Source: Ruminococcaceae bacterium UBA5904
GTDB taxonomy: Bacteria; Bacillota; Clostridia; Oscillospirales; Acutalibacteraceae
Direction of reading: 5' to 3'
Length of the DNA: 50,019 nt
NCBI GenBank assembly: GCA_002431305.1
Contig: DJEG01000067.1
Coordinates: forward strand, 3,469 to 53,487
Shown: positions 10,144 to 18,312 of the stretch, in pieces
Layout: every line of letters starts with the position of its first letter
How positions within the stretch are numbered: position 1 is the stretch's first letter
Notes under the pieces: model-generated
Databases searched by the model: none
What the model was told of the DNA's origin: nothing
Seen by the model: the letters and a program-made list of their open reading frames with translations, nothing else
Position numbers and translations under genes: made by a program

Positions 10144-11583
10144 TTATTTTATTTTGCCCGAAAGAATGTCTCTTACGATTTCTCTTTCGTCATAATGGAT
10201 TTTTCCGGTTGAAAGTATCTGATAAGTTTCGTGTCCCTTGCCGGCAAGCAGTACGATATCGTCCTTCTTAGCCTGAGACAATGCGTGAGCAATAGCCTTT
10301 GTCCTGTCAGGCTCGACGTATTTTGCAACCTTGATTCCCTTAACGCCGACGAGTATTTCGTCGATAATGCTTACGGGGTCCTCGCTTCTCGGATTGTCAG
10401 AGGTTACAACGATATAATCGGACAGCTTTGCGGCAATCGTACCCATTATCGGGCGTTTCGTTCTGTCTCTGTCTCCGCCGCAGCCGAATACGGTTATTAT
10501 TCTGCCCTTTGCGGTTCGTCTTAACGACGTGAGAATGTTTTCGAGTCCGTCTGGCGAATGGGCGTAGTCAATTATTACGGTGTAATCCGTACCGGTCGGT
10601 ACGACCTCGATTCTGCCCTTGACTCCGTGACACTTGCTCAGAGCCTCGCATACTGCGCCGAAATCAAATCCGAGCTGTGCAACGCAGACCGCCGCCGCCA
10701 TTGAATTATATACTGAGAACTCGCCGGGAATCGGGAGTTTTACATGTTCTATAGCGCCCATGGTTACAAGCTCGTATTCGATAGAGTCGTTATTCATTCT
10801 GATATATTTTGCGGTGTAGTCCGCCGCATCCTGTTTTTCCGAATATGTTACAACTCTGCCCTTTACGCCCATAACCATTCTGCCTGCGTGCGGATCGTCT
10901 AAGTTGACAATGCACGTATCTGCGTTTTTAAATAATTTTGACTTAGCCTCGGCGTAGTTTTCGAACGTTCCGTGATAATCGAGATGATCTCTCGTAAGAT
11001 TCGTAAACACCGCGCACGTGAATTTGCATCCGTCTACCCTGCCCTGGTCGAGAGCCTGCGACGAAACCTCCATAATGCAGTATTCGCACTTTGCCTCAAC
11101 CATCTTTGCAAACAGCTCCTGAAGTTCGAAGCACTCGGGAGTCGTCAGCGACGACGGATATTCCTCGTCTCCTATCATATTTTTTACGGTTCCTATAAGT
11201 CCGGATTTCTTACCGAGAGAATCGAGTATCTGTTTTATAAGAAATGTAGTTGTTGTTTTGCCGTTGGTTCCGGTAAGACCGATAAGTTTAAGCTTCTTTG
11301 CGGGGTTGCCGAAGAAGTTTGCGCACATTATAGAAAATGCGCTTCTCGTATCGTTTACTATTATCTGATTTTTAACGCCCACGTCATGTTTGCAGACAAC
11401 GGCGACGGCGCCCTTTTCCGTCATTTCTTTTGCGGCGGTATGACCGTCGAAGTTCTTGCCTTCGATACAGATAAATACCGCGCCCTCTCTTATTTTTCTT
11501 GAATCCGCGGTGAGATATACCGCCTCGGCGTCCTCATATTCGTTCTTTACCTTCACGCCTTTCATAAGCTGAGAAAGCAGCAT
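10144..11583 (-). CDS. murE: UDP-MurNAc-dipeptide ligase MurE, meso-DAP type
   Basis: Adds the third amino acid to UDP-MurNAc-L-Ala-D-Glu. 479 residues. P-loop GLTGTNGKTTTTFLIKQ near 103-119, carbamylated-Lys region TRDHLDYHGTFENYAEAKSKLF, and the specificity motif DNPRSEDP near residue 400. DNPR marks meso-diaminopimelate use rather than lysine, so this organism should have A1-gamma-type (mDAP) peptidoglycan. ATG 11583 is preceded by AAAGGAGG. Sits between the PBP gene and murF. Confidence 0.96.
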   Translation of the reverse strand: MLLSQLMKGVKVKNEYEDAEAVYLTADSRKIREGAVFICIEGKNFDGHTAAKEMTEKGAVAVVCKHDVGVKNQIIVNDTRSAFSIMCANFFGNPAKKLKLIGLTGTNGKTTTTFLIKQILDSLGKKSGLIGTVKNMIGDEEYPSSLTTPECFELQELFAKMVEAKCEYCIMEVSSQALDQGRVDGCKFTCAVFTNLTRDHLDYHGTFENYAEAKSKLFKNADTCIVNLDDPHAGRMVMGVKGRVVTYSEKQDAADYTAKYIRMNNDSIEYELVTMGAIEHVKLPIPGEFSVYNSMAAAVCVAQLGFDFGAVCEALSKCHGVKGRIEVVPTGTDYTVIIDYAHSPDGLENILTSLRRTAKGRIITVFGCGGDRDRTKRPIMGTIAAKLSDYIVVTSDNPRSEDPVSIIDEILVGVKGIKVAKYVEPDRTKAIAHALSQAKKDDIVLLAGKGHETYQILSTGKIHYDEREIVRDILSGKIK

Positions 11584-11652
11584 AGTTTTGACCTCCTTTA
11601 TGTGTTCGCCATATCTTTCACTGTATAATAATATGATAATATTTTATAATTA

Positions 11653-13893
11653 TCAGTCCGACACATCCACGTTCGTCTTGAAGTAAACCGTTATTACCTC
11701 GCCCATTTCCGCCTGAGTATTCTTTTCAATACTCTGTTTATACGCGTAAACCGCCGAAGAATTGTTACTTCCCGAAATTCTGATATTCAGTCCGCTGTTC
11801 GTTGCCGCATAATTCGCCTGAGATACCGTCATGCCAGTAAAGTCGGGAACGGTAACGGTTCTGTGCGGTTCGGACGAATCCGTATACACAACGATAACTC
11901 CGTCGGAGGGAATAGACCTTCCGCTCTCGGGATACTGCGAAACAACCGTATTGCCGTCTCCTACTACGGTAACGGTAATGCTGCCCGAATTCTGAGAGGA
12001 TTTAGCTTCGCTTACGCTCAGACCGACAAGATTGGGCGCGGTCTTTGCGAGACTTTCAAGTTCCTCATCCGAATAAACCGGGTCAACGCCGAGTGACGGC
12101 AGAATCTGTTCAAAAACTCTGCACGCTACGGGAGCGGCGATTGCTCCGCCTCCGTGGTCGCCGACAGGCTCGTCAACGATTATCAGAACGGCAACTTCGG
12201 GATCATCGGCAGGCGCGAAACCGCAGAACGACGCGATATAAACCTCCTCGCCGTTTTCGGCGTTGAGCTTTTCGAGTTTTTCCGAGGTACCCGTTTTACC
12301 CGCTACGTGATAGCCGGGGACATAAGCGTTTTTACCGGTACCGGACGATACAACCTGCTCCATTGCGGAACGTATTATCTTTGCGGTGTCCTCGCTTATA
12401 ACCTGACGTTTTACGACGGGCTGGGTTTTTGAAACGGTGTTACCCTGCTGGTCAACGGTTTTGTCGACTATATACGGAGTCATAAGTTTTCCGCCGTTGG
12501 CTACCGCGGATATGGCGGTAATCATCTGAATCGGCGTTACCTTAAACGACTGACCGAACGAATATGACGCAAGATCCGACTTCGTAAAATCGCTCTCGCT
12601 TTTATAAAGTATACCCGCGGCGGGACTGCTCTCGGCGGGAAGGTCCACTCCCGTAGCCTCGGTCAGTCCGAACGCGTCGAAATATTTGTAATAAGTCTCC
12701 TGTCCGAGCGCGCTTGCAAGCGTAACGGCAAACGGGTTGCACGAATTTTTAAGAAGGTCGACAAACGTTTCGCTTCCGTGACCGCCGTGCTTCCAGCAGT
12801 TTATATGTCTAGTCGCATAGTCAATCGAGCCCGAGCAGTAGTACGACGTATTAAGATCTGCCACGCCTTCTTCGATTGCGGCCGACGCCGTTATGACTTT
12901 AAATACGGAACCGGGTTCGTACGTATCGCTTACGGCTCTGTTTCTCCACTGCGAATAATTTGCGGTAAGTTCCGCCTCGCTCTTTTCTTTTTCGTCGGTA
13001 ATTTCGTTGATTTTATCAACAAGCCTCTGATCCGTTATCGTGTACGGGTCATTCAAATCATAATCTGGAAGCGACGCCATGCCGAGTATCGCGCCCGTGT
13101 CAACGTCCATTACGATTCCGTATGCGTACGACGCATTTGTGTCCTCGAGAGCCTGAGTAAGAGAACTTTCAAGCGAATGCTGAACGAACGAATCGAGTGT
13201 GAGCACAAGGTCAAGTCCGTTCTGCGCGTCGTACGTAGTCTCGTATTTATTCGGAAGCTCGGACATCATGCCGTCCCTCGTCGTGATTCGTCTGCCGGCA
13301 ACGCCCGACAGCTCGTCATCGTAATAAGCCTCGAGCCCGTACCTGCCCTTGCCGTCCGTATCGGTAAATCCGATAACAGATGAAGCTAGCGTACCGTAGG
13401 GATAATATCTCTTAGTATCGGGGTCGATACAGATTATGTTTCCGAGTTCGTTTTTCGAAATAAATTCCGTCAGTTCGTCCTTGGTTTCTTTTTCAATCTT
13501 GCTTTTAAGAAGCTGATAGGAATAGTTAAGCTCTGTATATCCGCGGAGCTTTTCTTTATCTATATCGAGAATTTTTGAAACATTTTCAATTATGAGTTCG
13601 CGCGTTTCCTCTCTTGTTTTTTCATTTGAAATATTGTTAATTTTCGACGGATTCATATACGCAAGCCATACGGACGCGCTCTTTGCGAGTATATTCATGT
13701 CCGAATCGTATATTGTTCCTCTCGCGGCGCTTAACTGCGTATCGCTTAACTGCTGGCTTTCCGCCTTCGCTTTATAATCGTCGCCCTTGAAAACCTGAAT
13801 ATATCCGACTCTTAATAAAAGCGAAACAGAGAGAATACTAACAATTATGAGAGCAAAATATCCTCTTTTTTTTCGTGTATCTATCTTTTTCAC
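11653..13893 (-). CDS. ftsI: Class B penicillin-binding protein with two PASTA domains (PbpB/FtsI/SpoVD type)
   Basis: Septal D,D-transpeptidase that crosslinks the glycan made by FtsW. From GTG 13893 (AAAGGAGC nine bases upstream) it has about 746 residues. One N-terminal membrane helix, a pedestal domain with AARGTIYDSDMNILA, then the transpeptidase with EPGSVFK (active Ser about 329), SCN (about 384) and KTGTSEK (about 533). Two PASTA domains follow at roughly 595-745, more like B. subtilis PbpB than SpoVD, which has one. A longer frame upstream of GTG exists but its peptide is not PBP-like. A strong hairpin separates it from ftsL. Extra residues DEKEKSEAELT before the conserved NRAVSD look lineage-specific. 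Confidence 0.94.
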   Translation of the reverse strand: MKKIDTRKKRGYFALIIVSILSVSLLLRVGYIQVFKGDDYKAKAESQQLSDTQLSAARGTIYDSDMNILAKSASVWLAYMNPSKINNISNEKTREETRELIIENVSKILDIDKEKLRGYTELNYSYQLLKSKIEKETKDELTEFISKNELGNIICIDPDTKRYYPYGTLASSVIGFTDTDGKGRYGLEAYYDDELSGVAGRRITTRDGMMSELPNKYETTYDAQNGLDLVLTLDSFVQHSLESSLTQALEDTNASYAYGIVMDVDTGAILGMASLPDYDLNDPYTITDQRLVDKINEITDEKEKSEAELTANYSQWRNRAVSDTYEPGSVFKVITASAAIEEGVADLNTSYYCSGSIDYATRHINCWKHGGHGSETFVDLLKNSCNPFAVTLASALGQETYYKYFDAFGLTEATGVDLPAESSPAAGILYKSESDFTKSDLASYSFGQSFKVTPIQMITAISAVANGGKLMTPYIVDKTVDQQGNTVSKTQPVVKRQVISEDTAKIIRSAMEQVVSSGTGKNAYVPGYHVAGKTGTSEKLEKLNAENGEEVYIASFCGFAPADDPEVAVLIIVDEPVGDHGGGAIAAPVACRVFEQILPSLGVDPVYSDEELESLAKTAPNLVGLSVSEAKSSQNSGSITVTVVGDGNTVVSQYPESGRSIPSDGVIVVYTDSSEPHRTVTVPDFTGMTVSQANYAATNSGLNIRISGSNNSSAVYAYKQSIEKNTQAEMGEVITVYFKTNVDVSD

Positions 13894-13931
13894 TGTAATT
13901 TTGCTCCTTTCGTCGCTGCCTGCCGTATTGC

Positions 13932-13963
13932 CATAAAAAGGGCGAAACAAAATTTCGCCCTTT
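13932..13963 (-). terminator. Hairpin attenuator between ftsL and PBP
   Basis: A perfect 11-base stem, AAAGGGCGAAA/TTTCGCCCTTT, loop of five, and on the minus strand a TTTTT run. It has terminator form but lies inside the cluster with no clear new promoter before the PBP gene, so it is likely a partial terminator or processing site. Confidence 0.7.
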
Positions 13964-13980
13964 ATAATCATGTCTATTGG

Positions 13981-14004
13981 ACGGGGATAGAAAATATGCC
14001 CCGT
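13981..14004 (-). repeat. Small inverted repeat at ftsL stop
   Basis: ACGGGG and CCCCGT arms enclosing 12 bases, ending at the ftsL stop codon and directly upstream of the stronger hairpin at 13937-13963. There is no T-tract, so it may act with that hairpin in RNA folding. Confidence 0.5.
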
Positions 14005-14570
14005 TATTTATATTCTTTATTTCCCGAAAAAACGACCTGATCGCCGTCGCATACATTAAAATATGTAATCTTATAATTCTCGAGTTTTACCATTCCGAGA
14101 ACGTTAACCGCATAATCCTCAACCTTGTCAAGCGATATCATAGAGTCAAGCTGAGTCTGAAGTCTTACCTGTTCGCTTTTCGCCTCGGAAATGCGGGTAT
14201 CAACCGTCGTTATCTCCCTGCCGATATTGTCTATGGTAACACGGCAGTAAATAAGAGAGCTTATCATTGAGAATAAGACAAGAGCAAGCGCAATCGTCTT
14301 TAACGCCTTTACCGCACTTATGCGCGTCTGCGCTACGGCAGACTTCGAGGGCTTGTTTTTCTTCATTATCGATATTAATTCGGCAAAAAACGACTGCTGA
14401 GAAGGCGCGGGCGCCGGCTGTTTTCTTCTCGGCTGAGGATTTACCCTATCGGGAGTTCTCTTACGCTGAGGCTGTCTCGGCTGCGGATTGTATTCAGGTG
14501 CCGACGTACCGTAATCACGCGGCTCGAATAATGAAAAATCATATGCCTCATTCCCGTAATAAGCCAATTT
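14004..14570 (-). CDS. ftsL: Cell division protein FtsL-like
   Basis: Small bitopic divisome protein that with FtsB/DivIC and FtsQ activates FtsW-PBP. From a TTG at 14570 (GAGAGGGAG eight bases upstream) the product is about 188 residues: a long Pro/Arg/Gln-rich cytoplasmic part, one membrane helix (TIALALVLFSMISSLIYC), then a heptad-like coiled coil (IDNIGREITTVDTRISEAKSEQVRLQTQLDSM) and the GMVKLENY end typical of FtsL. The ATG at 14621 has no ribosome binding site. Assignment rests on position between rsmH and the PBP plus topology, since FtsL sequences diverge widely. The basic Pro-rich N-terminus of about 75 residues is longer than in Bacillus. Confidence 0.83.
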   Translation of the reverse strand, partial: KLAYYGNEAYDFSLFEPRDYGTSAPEYNPQPRQPQRKRTPDRVNPQPRRKQPAPAPSQQSFFAELISIMKKNKPSKSAVAQTRISAVKALKTIALALVLFSMISSLIYCRVTIDNIGREITTVDTRISEAKSEQVRLQTQLDSMISLDKVEDYAVNVLGMVKLENYKITYFNVCDGDQVVFSGNKEYK

Positions 14571-14625
14571 TATAACTCCCTCTCCGCCGATAAACGGCTG
14601 TATATAAACATCCAAAATCAAAAAA

Positions 14626-15549
14626 TCAAAGTTTTACGACCGCCCTGAGCCGTGCACTCCGGCTTCTGGGGTTAGATTCAACTTCCTCGGGCGGCGGGGA
14701 AATCGATTTAAACGGCAGTCTGCCCCGCGGGGTTCGTCCGCAGACGCAAACCGGAAAATCCTTGGGACATATACAGCCCCTGCAAAATTCATTAAAAGTA
14801 TTCTTTACGATTCTGTCCTCAAGCGAATGAAACGTTATGACCGCCAGCACTCCGCCGGACGAAAGAATGTCGAACATATCATTGAGCGAACCCTCGAGCA
14901 TGTCAAGCTCACGGTTTACGTATATTCTTATCGCCTGAAACGTTCTGCGTGCGGGGTGCCCGTCGCGTTTTGCCTTTGCGGGCATCGAGGCAGATATAAC
15001 ATCGCACAGTTCGAATGTAGTCTCTATAGGTTTCTTTTCTCTTGTTCTTACAATATTTTTAGCAATCGACGAGGCAAAACGCTCCTCGCCGTAGTCGTTT
15101 ATAATCTTAGCAAGTTCCGGGTACGAAAGCGTATTGACCGCGTCGTATGCCGAAAATCCGCTTTTGCTCATACGCATATCGAGCGGGGCGTCCTTATGAA
15201 ACGAAAAACCGCGCTCCGCCGAGTCTAGCTGATATGAGCTGACTCCGAGGTCGGCAAGTATTCCGTCAACACAAGTTAATCCGTTTGACTCTATAACGTT
15301 TTTAACATTATCGAAAACATCGTTTACCACCGTCACGTTTTCGTTATCAGTGAAACGGGAGCGGAGGACTGCCACGGCGTCGGGGTCTCGGTCGAGAGCT
15401 ATTAAACGGCCTGTACCGTCCAGTTTCTCAACGATCTTGGAGGAATGACCTCCGCCGCCGGCAGTCGCGTCAAGATATATCCCATTCTTTCTCACGGACA
15501 GTGCGTCTATGGCTTCGTTCAGAAGAACCGACTTATGATTGAATTCCAC
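14626..15549 (-). CDS. rsmH: 16S rRNA m4C1402 methyltransferase RsmH (MraW)
   Basis: SAM-dependent N4-methyltransferase acting on C1402 of 16S rRNA in the decoding centre. About 307 residues. N-terminus MEFNHKSVLLNEAIDAL, SAM loop DATAGGGGHSSKI, ILADLGVSSYQLD, FHKDAPLDMRM, and TFHSLEDRIVKNTF with the CICPKDFPVCVCG segment are all family hallmarks. GTG 15549 is chosen since AAAGGCGG lies eight bases before it and the product then starts as in homologues; the GTG at 15558 is too close to that site. Second gene of the cluster, after mraZ. Confidence 0.96.
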   Translation of the reverse strand: MEFNHKSVLLNEAIDALSVRKNGIYLDATAGGGGHSSKIVEKLDGTGRLIALDRDPDAVAVLRSRFTDNENVTVVNDVFDNVKNVIESNGLTCVDGILADLGVSSYQLDSAERGFSFHKDAPLDMRMSKSGFSAYDAVNTLSYPELAKIINDYGEERFASSIAKNIVRTREKKPIETTFELCDVISASMPAKAKRDGHPARRTFQAIRIYVNRELDMLEGSLNDMFDILSSGGVLAVITFHSLEDRIVKNTFNEFCRGCICPKDFPVCVCGRTPRGRLPFKSISPPPEEVESNPRSRSARLRAVVKL

Positions 15550-15573
15550 AAAGCACACCGCCTTTCACCGTCA

Positions 15574-15996
15574 TCAGAATTCTATTCCGCTGCTGAGAAG
15601 CTCGTCATCAGATTCTCCCATATAAGAATCCCACTCATCCTGATCCCAAAGCTCGACTCTGTTATCGGCTCCGAGAACCGCGACGTCTTTTTTCAGATGA
15701 GCGTGCTCAACAAAATCAGGGCTGAGCGTTATACGTCCCTGTTTATCGGTTTCGACCGTCTGCATCTTTGCATAGAGCATACGCTGTTTGCGTCTGTCCT
15801 CCGGAGTGCGTGCGCCTCTCAGCTGCGAGAGAATATCGTTCCACTCGTCGTGAGTGTAAATCGAAACGCATCCGTCGGGAGATTTAAACACAACGAAACT
15901 GTCGCCCAAAATCGTTCGGAACTTGGCGGGGATAAATATTCTGTTCTTTGCGTCGATATTATGCTTATATGTTCCGCAAAAATGCTGGTTTTCCAC
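15574..15996 (-). CDS. mraZ: Transcriptional regulator MraZ
   Basis: DNA-binding, ring-forming AbrB-like repressor of the dcw promoter. From GTG 15996 (GGGAGGGGG upstream) it is 140 residues, the normal size. Two MraZ repeats: YKHNIDAKNRIFIPAKFR near the N-terminus and VETDKQGRITLSPDFVEHAHL in the second half, each with the D-x-(K/Q)-x-R motif. The frame extends to 16038 but without a ribosome binding site. First gene of the cluster; tandem 11-base repeats in its leader (16012-16033) are candidate binding sites. Confidence 0.95.
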   Translation of the reverse strand: MENQHFCGTYKHNIDAKNRIFIPAKFRTILGDSFVVFKSPDGCVSIYTHDEWNDILSQLRGARTPEDRRKQRMLYAKMQTVETDKQGRITLSPDFVEHAHLKKDVAVLGADNRVELWDQDEWDSYMGESDDELLSSGIEF

Positions 15997-16011
15997 CTTT
16001 ATCCCCCTCCC

Positions 16012-16033
16012 GAGTGAAATTTGAGTGTAATTT
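16012..16033 (-). promoter_or_regulatory. Candidate MraZ operator (tandem 11-base repeats)
   Basis: Plus-strand reading: GAGTGAAATTT then GAGTGTAATTT, 10 of 11 identical, head to tail, one helical turn apart, in the mraZ leader between the -10 and the ribosome binding site. MraZ is known to bind short direct repeats near its own promoter; whether this variant is bound is inference. Confidence 0.45.
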
Positions 16034-16050
16034 CGCACCCTATATAGGCT

Positions 16051-16079
16051 ATTATAAAGACAATCAGAAAAAAATGCAA
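16051..16079 (-). promoter_or_regulatory. dcw cluster promoter before mraZ
   Basis: Minus strand TTGCAT (16074-16079), 17-base spacer, TATAAT (16051-16056). A strong sigma-A match about 55 bases before the mraZ start and the likely main promoter for the cluster. Confidence 0.8.
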
Positions 16080-16159
16080 GTGTTTTTTTAATATTTAAGA
16101 CTATTTAAGAAAAAATTTTTTCATACACTGATTATTCCGATGTCGGTTTTCATTATTTA

Positions 16160-16198
16160 AAATGAAAAAATAAAAAATCGCCGTATTTCCGACGGCGA
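16160..16198 (-). terminator. Second terminator downstream of khpA
   Basis: Minus strand TCGCCGT/ACGGCGA stem with seven-base loop (16178-16198), then TTTTTTATTTTTT. With the hairpin at 16252-16278 it gives two terminators in tandem. The intergenic span 15997-16305 otherwise holds only the mraZ promoter and leader. Confidence 0.75.
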
Positions 16199-16246
16199 AG
16201 ATGCATATATTTAAGAATTCAGGCATAAAAATTTGAACATTCATAC

Positions 16247-16278
16247 ATAAAAAAAGAGAGCCGAAAACGACTCTCTCT
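16247..16278 (-). terminator. Terminator after khpA
   Basis: Minus strand AGAGAGTCG, loop TTTT, CGGCTCTCT, then a run of T. One G/T mismatch pair in the stem. It lies just after the khpA stop and ends the ylxM-ffh-rpsP-khpA operon. Confidence 0.75.
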
Positions 16279-16305
16279 TCTCGTTGAATTTTACGATTCG
16301 GGCAA

Positions 16306-16539
16306 TCAGTCGATTTCGACCTGAACCTTCATGTCTTTTCTGTTAGCGGTAGCGCGCATAACCGTTCTGATAGCCTTCGCGATTCTGCCCTGCTTGCCGA
16401 TAATTCTTCCCATATCATCGGGTGCGACATGAAGATGGAAAACTACGATACCATCCTCGTTAACTTCGTCAACCGTAACGCTGACTGCGGACGGATCCTC
16501 TACAAGACCCTGTGCGATTGAAACTAATAAATCCTGCAT
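16306..16539 (-). CDS. khpA: KH-domain RNA-binding protein KhpA (YlqC)
   Basis: Single KH domain RNA-binding protein that in Firmicutes pairs with KhpB and affects RNA levels and cell-wall growth. 77 residues, full family length. The KH signature GRIIGKQGRIAKAIR, with GKQG as the GxxG loop, is at about 44-58. Standard location after rpsP, but rimM, trmD and rplS, which often follow, are replaced here by two terminators. Confidence 0.93.
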   Translation of the reverse strand: MQDLLVSIAQGLVEDPSAVSVTVDEVNEDGIVVFHLHVAPDDMGRIIGKQGRIAKAIRTVMRATANRKDMKVQVEID

Positions 16540-16593
16540 TTTATTTCCTCCTAAACTAACCGTTATATTTAAAGATTTACTTAAAAAAACGGA

Positions 16594-16839
16594 TTATTCA
16601 ACGATACCCTGTTTTTTAAGAATGCTCTTAACCGTATCGGTGGGCTGAGCGCCGTTCTTAATCCAGGTCTTAGCCTTCTCTGCGTCGATTTTTACATCAA
16701 TGGGATCCTTGGTGGGGTTGTAATAACCGATTTCCTCGATGAATCTGCCGTCTCTGGGATATCTCGAATCGGCTACGACTATACGATAGAAAGGAGCCTT
16801 CTTTGCGCCCATACGGCGAAGACGAATTTTAACTGCCAT
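16594..16839 (-). CDS. rpsP: 30S ribosomal protein S16
   Basis: Small-subunit assembly protein binding 16S rRNA. 81 residues beginning [26 protein letters not shown] without gaps, then [10 protein letters not shown] and [20 protein letters not shown], all S16 hallmarks. GGAGG precedes the start. Second last gene of the ffh operon. Confidence 0.98.
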   Translation of the reverse strand: MAVKIRLRRMGAKKAPFYRIVVADSRYPRDGRFIEEIGYYNPTKDPIDVKIDAEKAKTWIKNGAQPTDTVKSILKKQGIVE

Positions 16840-16932
16840 TTGTAATTACCTCCAAATAATTAACACAATAAAATAAACTGTATGTAAACACCCTTGTGTC
16901 TATACCATAATAATAAATTAACAAATATGATT

Positions 16933-18300
16933 TTACTTGTCGGGGAATTTCATTCCGCCCAGACCGTTCATACCCGCCATACGGCTCAGGTTACGCATTT
17001 TTTTCTTAGAGCCCTTACCGCTGAACTGCTTGAACATTTTCTGCATCTGACGGTACTGGTTAAGAAGCCTGTTTACGTCCTCGACCTGCATTCCGCATCC
17101 CGCGGCGATTCTGCGCTTGCGCGAGGGATTTATAATGTCGGGATTCGTACGCTCTTTTTCGGTCATGGAATAGATTATCGAAGCTGTTTTATCAAGCATT
17201 CTGTCGTCTATATCCGCGTCTTTGATTTTATTTCCGACTCCGGGAAGCATGGAGAGCATGTCTTTCATGGAACCCATTTTCTTAACTTCCTGAAGCTGAA
17301 TAAGCAAATCGTTAAGGTCGAATTTATTCTTTCTTAATTTTTCCTCAAGCTGAGCAGCTTTTTTCTCGTCGAGAGCCGCCTCCGCCTTATCTATAAGAGA
17401 GAGAACGTCGCCCATTCCGAGAATTCTCGAAGCCATACGGTCGGGATGGAACTCGTCGAGATCGTCGAGTTTTTCGCCCACGCCGACGAACTTAATCGGC
17501 TTGCCCGTTATCGCTCTCGCGGAGAGAGCCGCACCGCCTCTGGTATCGCCGTCGAGCTTTGTAAGAACGAGACCGTCGATTCCGAGCGCTTCGTTAAACG
17601 AAGAAGCTACGTTTACAGCGTCCTGTCCGGTCATTGCATCGACAACGAGAAGAATCTCGTGAGGCTTGACCTCGGCTTTGATATTTTTAAGCTCCTGCAT
17701 GAGCTGTTCGTCTATGTGAAGACGTCCGGCGGTATCGAGGAATACGTAATCGTAACCCTGATCCTTTGCGTATTTTACGGCTTCCTTTGCGATAATAACG
17801 GGATCCTCGGTTCCGCGTTCAAATACGGGAACGCCGACCTGTTCGCCGACAACCTGTAACTGCTTGATGGCGGCGGGTCTGTAAATATCGCACGCGACCA
17901 GCAAAGGTCTGTGTCCCTGCGCCTTGAGCCGTTTTGCAATCTTCGCGCAGTGTGTAGTTTTACCGGAACCTTGAAGTCCGCACATCATGACTACCGTCGG
18001 GGGATGAGCCGCCGTCGTAAGTCTCGACTGCGTACCGCCCATCAAAGCGGTGAGTTCCTGATTGACAATTTTTATAACCATCTGCGCGGGAGTAAGACTT
18101 TCGGTTACCTTAGCGCCTATTGCCTTCTCCGTTACCGAAGCTGTAAAATCCTTTGCGACTTTATAGCTGACGTCAGCCTCGAGCAATGCAAGACGAACCT
18201 CTCGCATAGCCTCCTTAACGTCGGCTTCTGTAAGACTGCCCTTGCTTCTCAGCTTTTTAAAGGCGGCCTCTAATTTGTCGGAAAGACCTTCAAATGCCAT
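16933..18300 (-). CDS. ffh: Signal recognition particle protein Ffh
   Basis: GTPase core of the signal recognition particle, which binds 4.5S RNA and targets nascent membrane proteins to FtsY. 455 residues. N domain (1-90), G domain with GLQGSGKTTHCAKIA (G1), DTAGRLH (G3) and TKLDGDTRGG (G4), then the Met-rich M domain with the NPSRKRRIAAGCG and VEDVNRLLNQY RNA-binding stretch. The tail GMNGLGGMKFPDK is typical. Follows ylxM by 12 bases, the usual pair in Firmicutes. Confidence 0.98.
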   Translation of the reverse strand: MAFEGLSDKLEAAFKKLRSKGSLTEADVKEAMREVRLALLEADVSYKVAKDFTASVTEKAIGAKVTESLTPAQMVIKIVNQELTALMGGTQSRLTTAAHPPTVVMMCGLQGSGKTTHCAKIAKRLKAQGHRPLLVACDIYRPAAIKQLQVVGEQVGVPVFERGTEDPVIIAKEAVKYAKDQGYDYVFLDTAGRLHIDEQLMQELKNIKAEVKPHEILLVVDAMTGQDAVNVASSFNEALGIDGLVLTKLDGDTRGGAALSARAITGKPIKFVGVGEKLDDLDEFHPDRMASRILGMGDVLSLIDKAEAALDEKKAAQLEEKLRKNKFDLNDLLIQLQEVKKMGSMKDMLSMLPGVGNKIKDADIDDRMLDKTASIIYSMTEKERTNPDIINPSRKRRIAAGCGMQVEDVNRLLNQYRQMQKMFKQFSGKGSKKKMRNLSRMAGMNGLGGMKFPDK

Positions 18301-18312
18301 TACTGATACCTC

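Noticed and set aside
16033..16038. Longer mraZ start at 16038
   Set aside because: The extra residues do not resemble MraZ, there is no ribosome binding site, and GTG 15996 has GGGAGGGGG at correct spacing.
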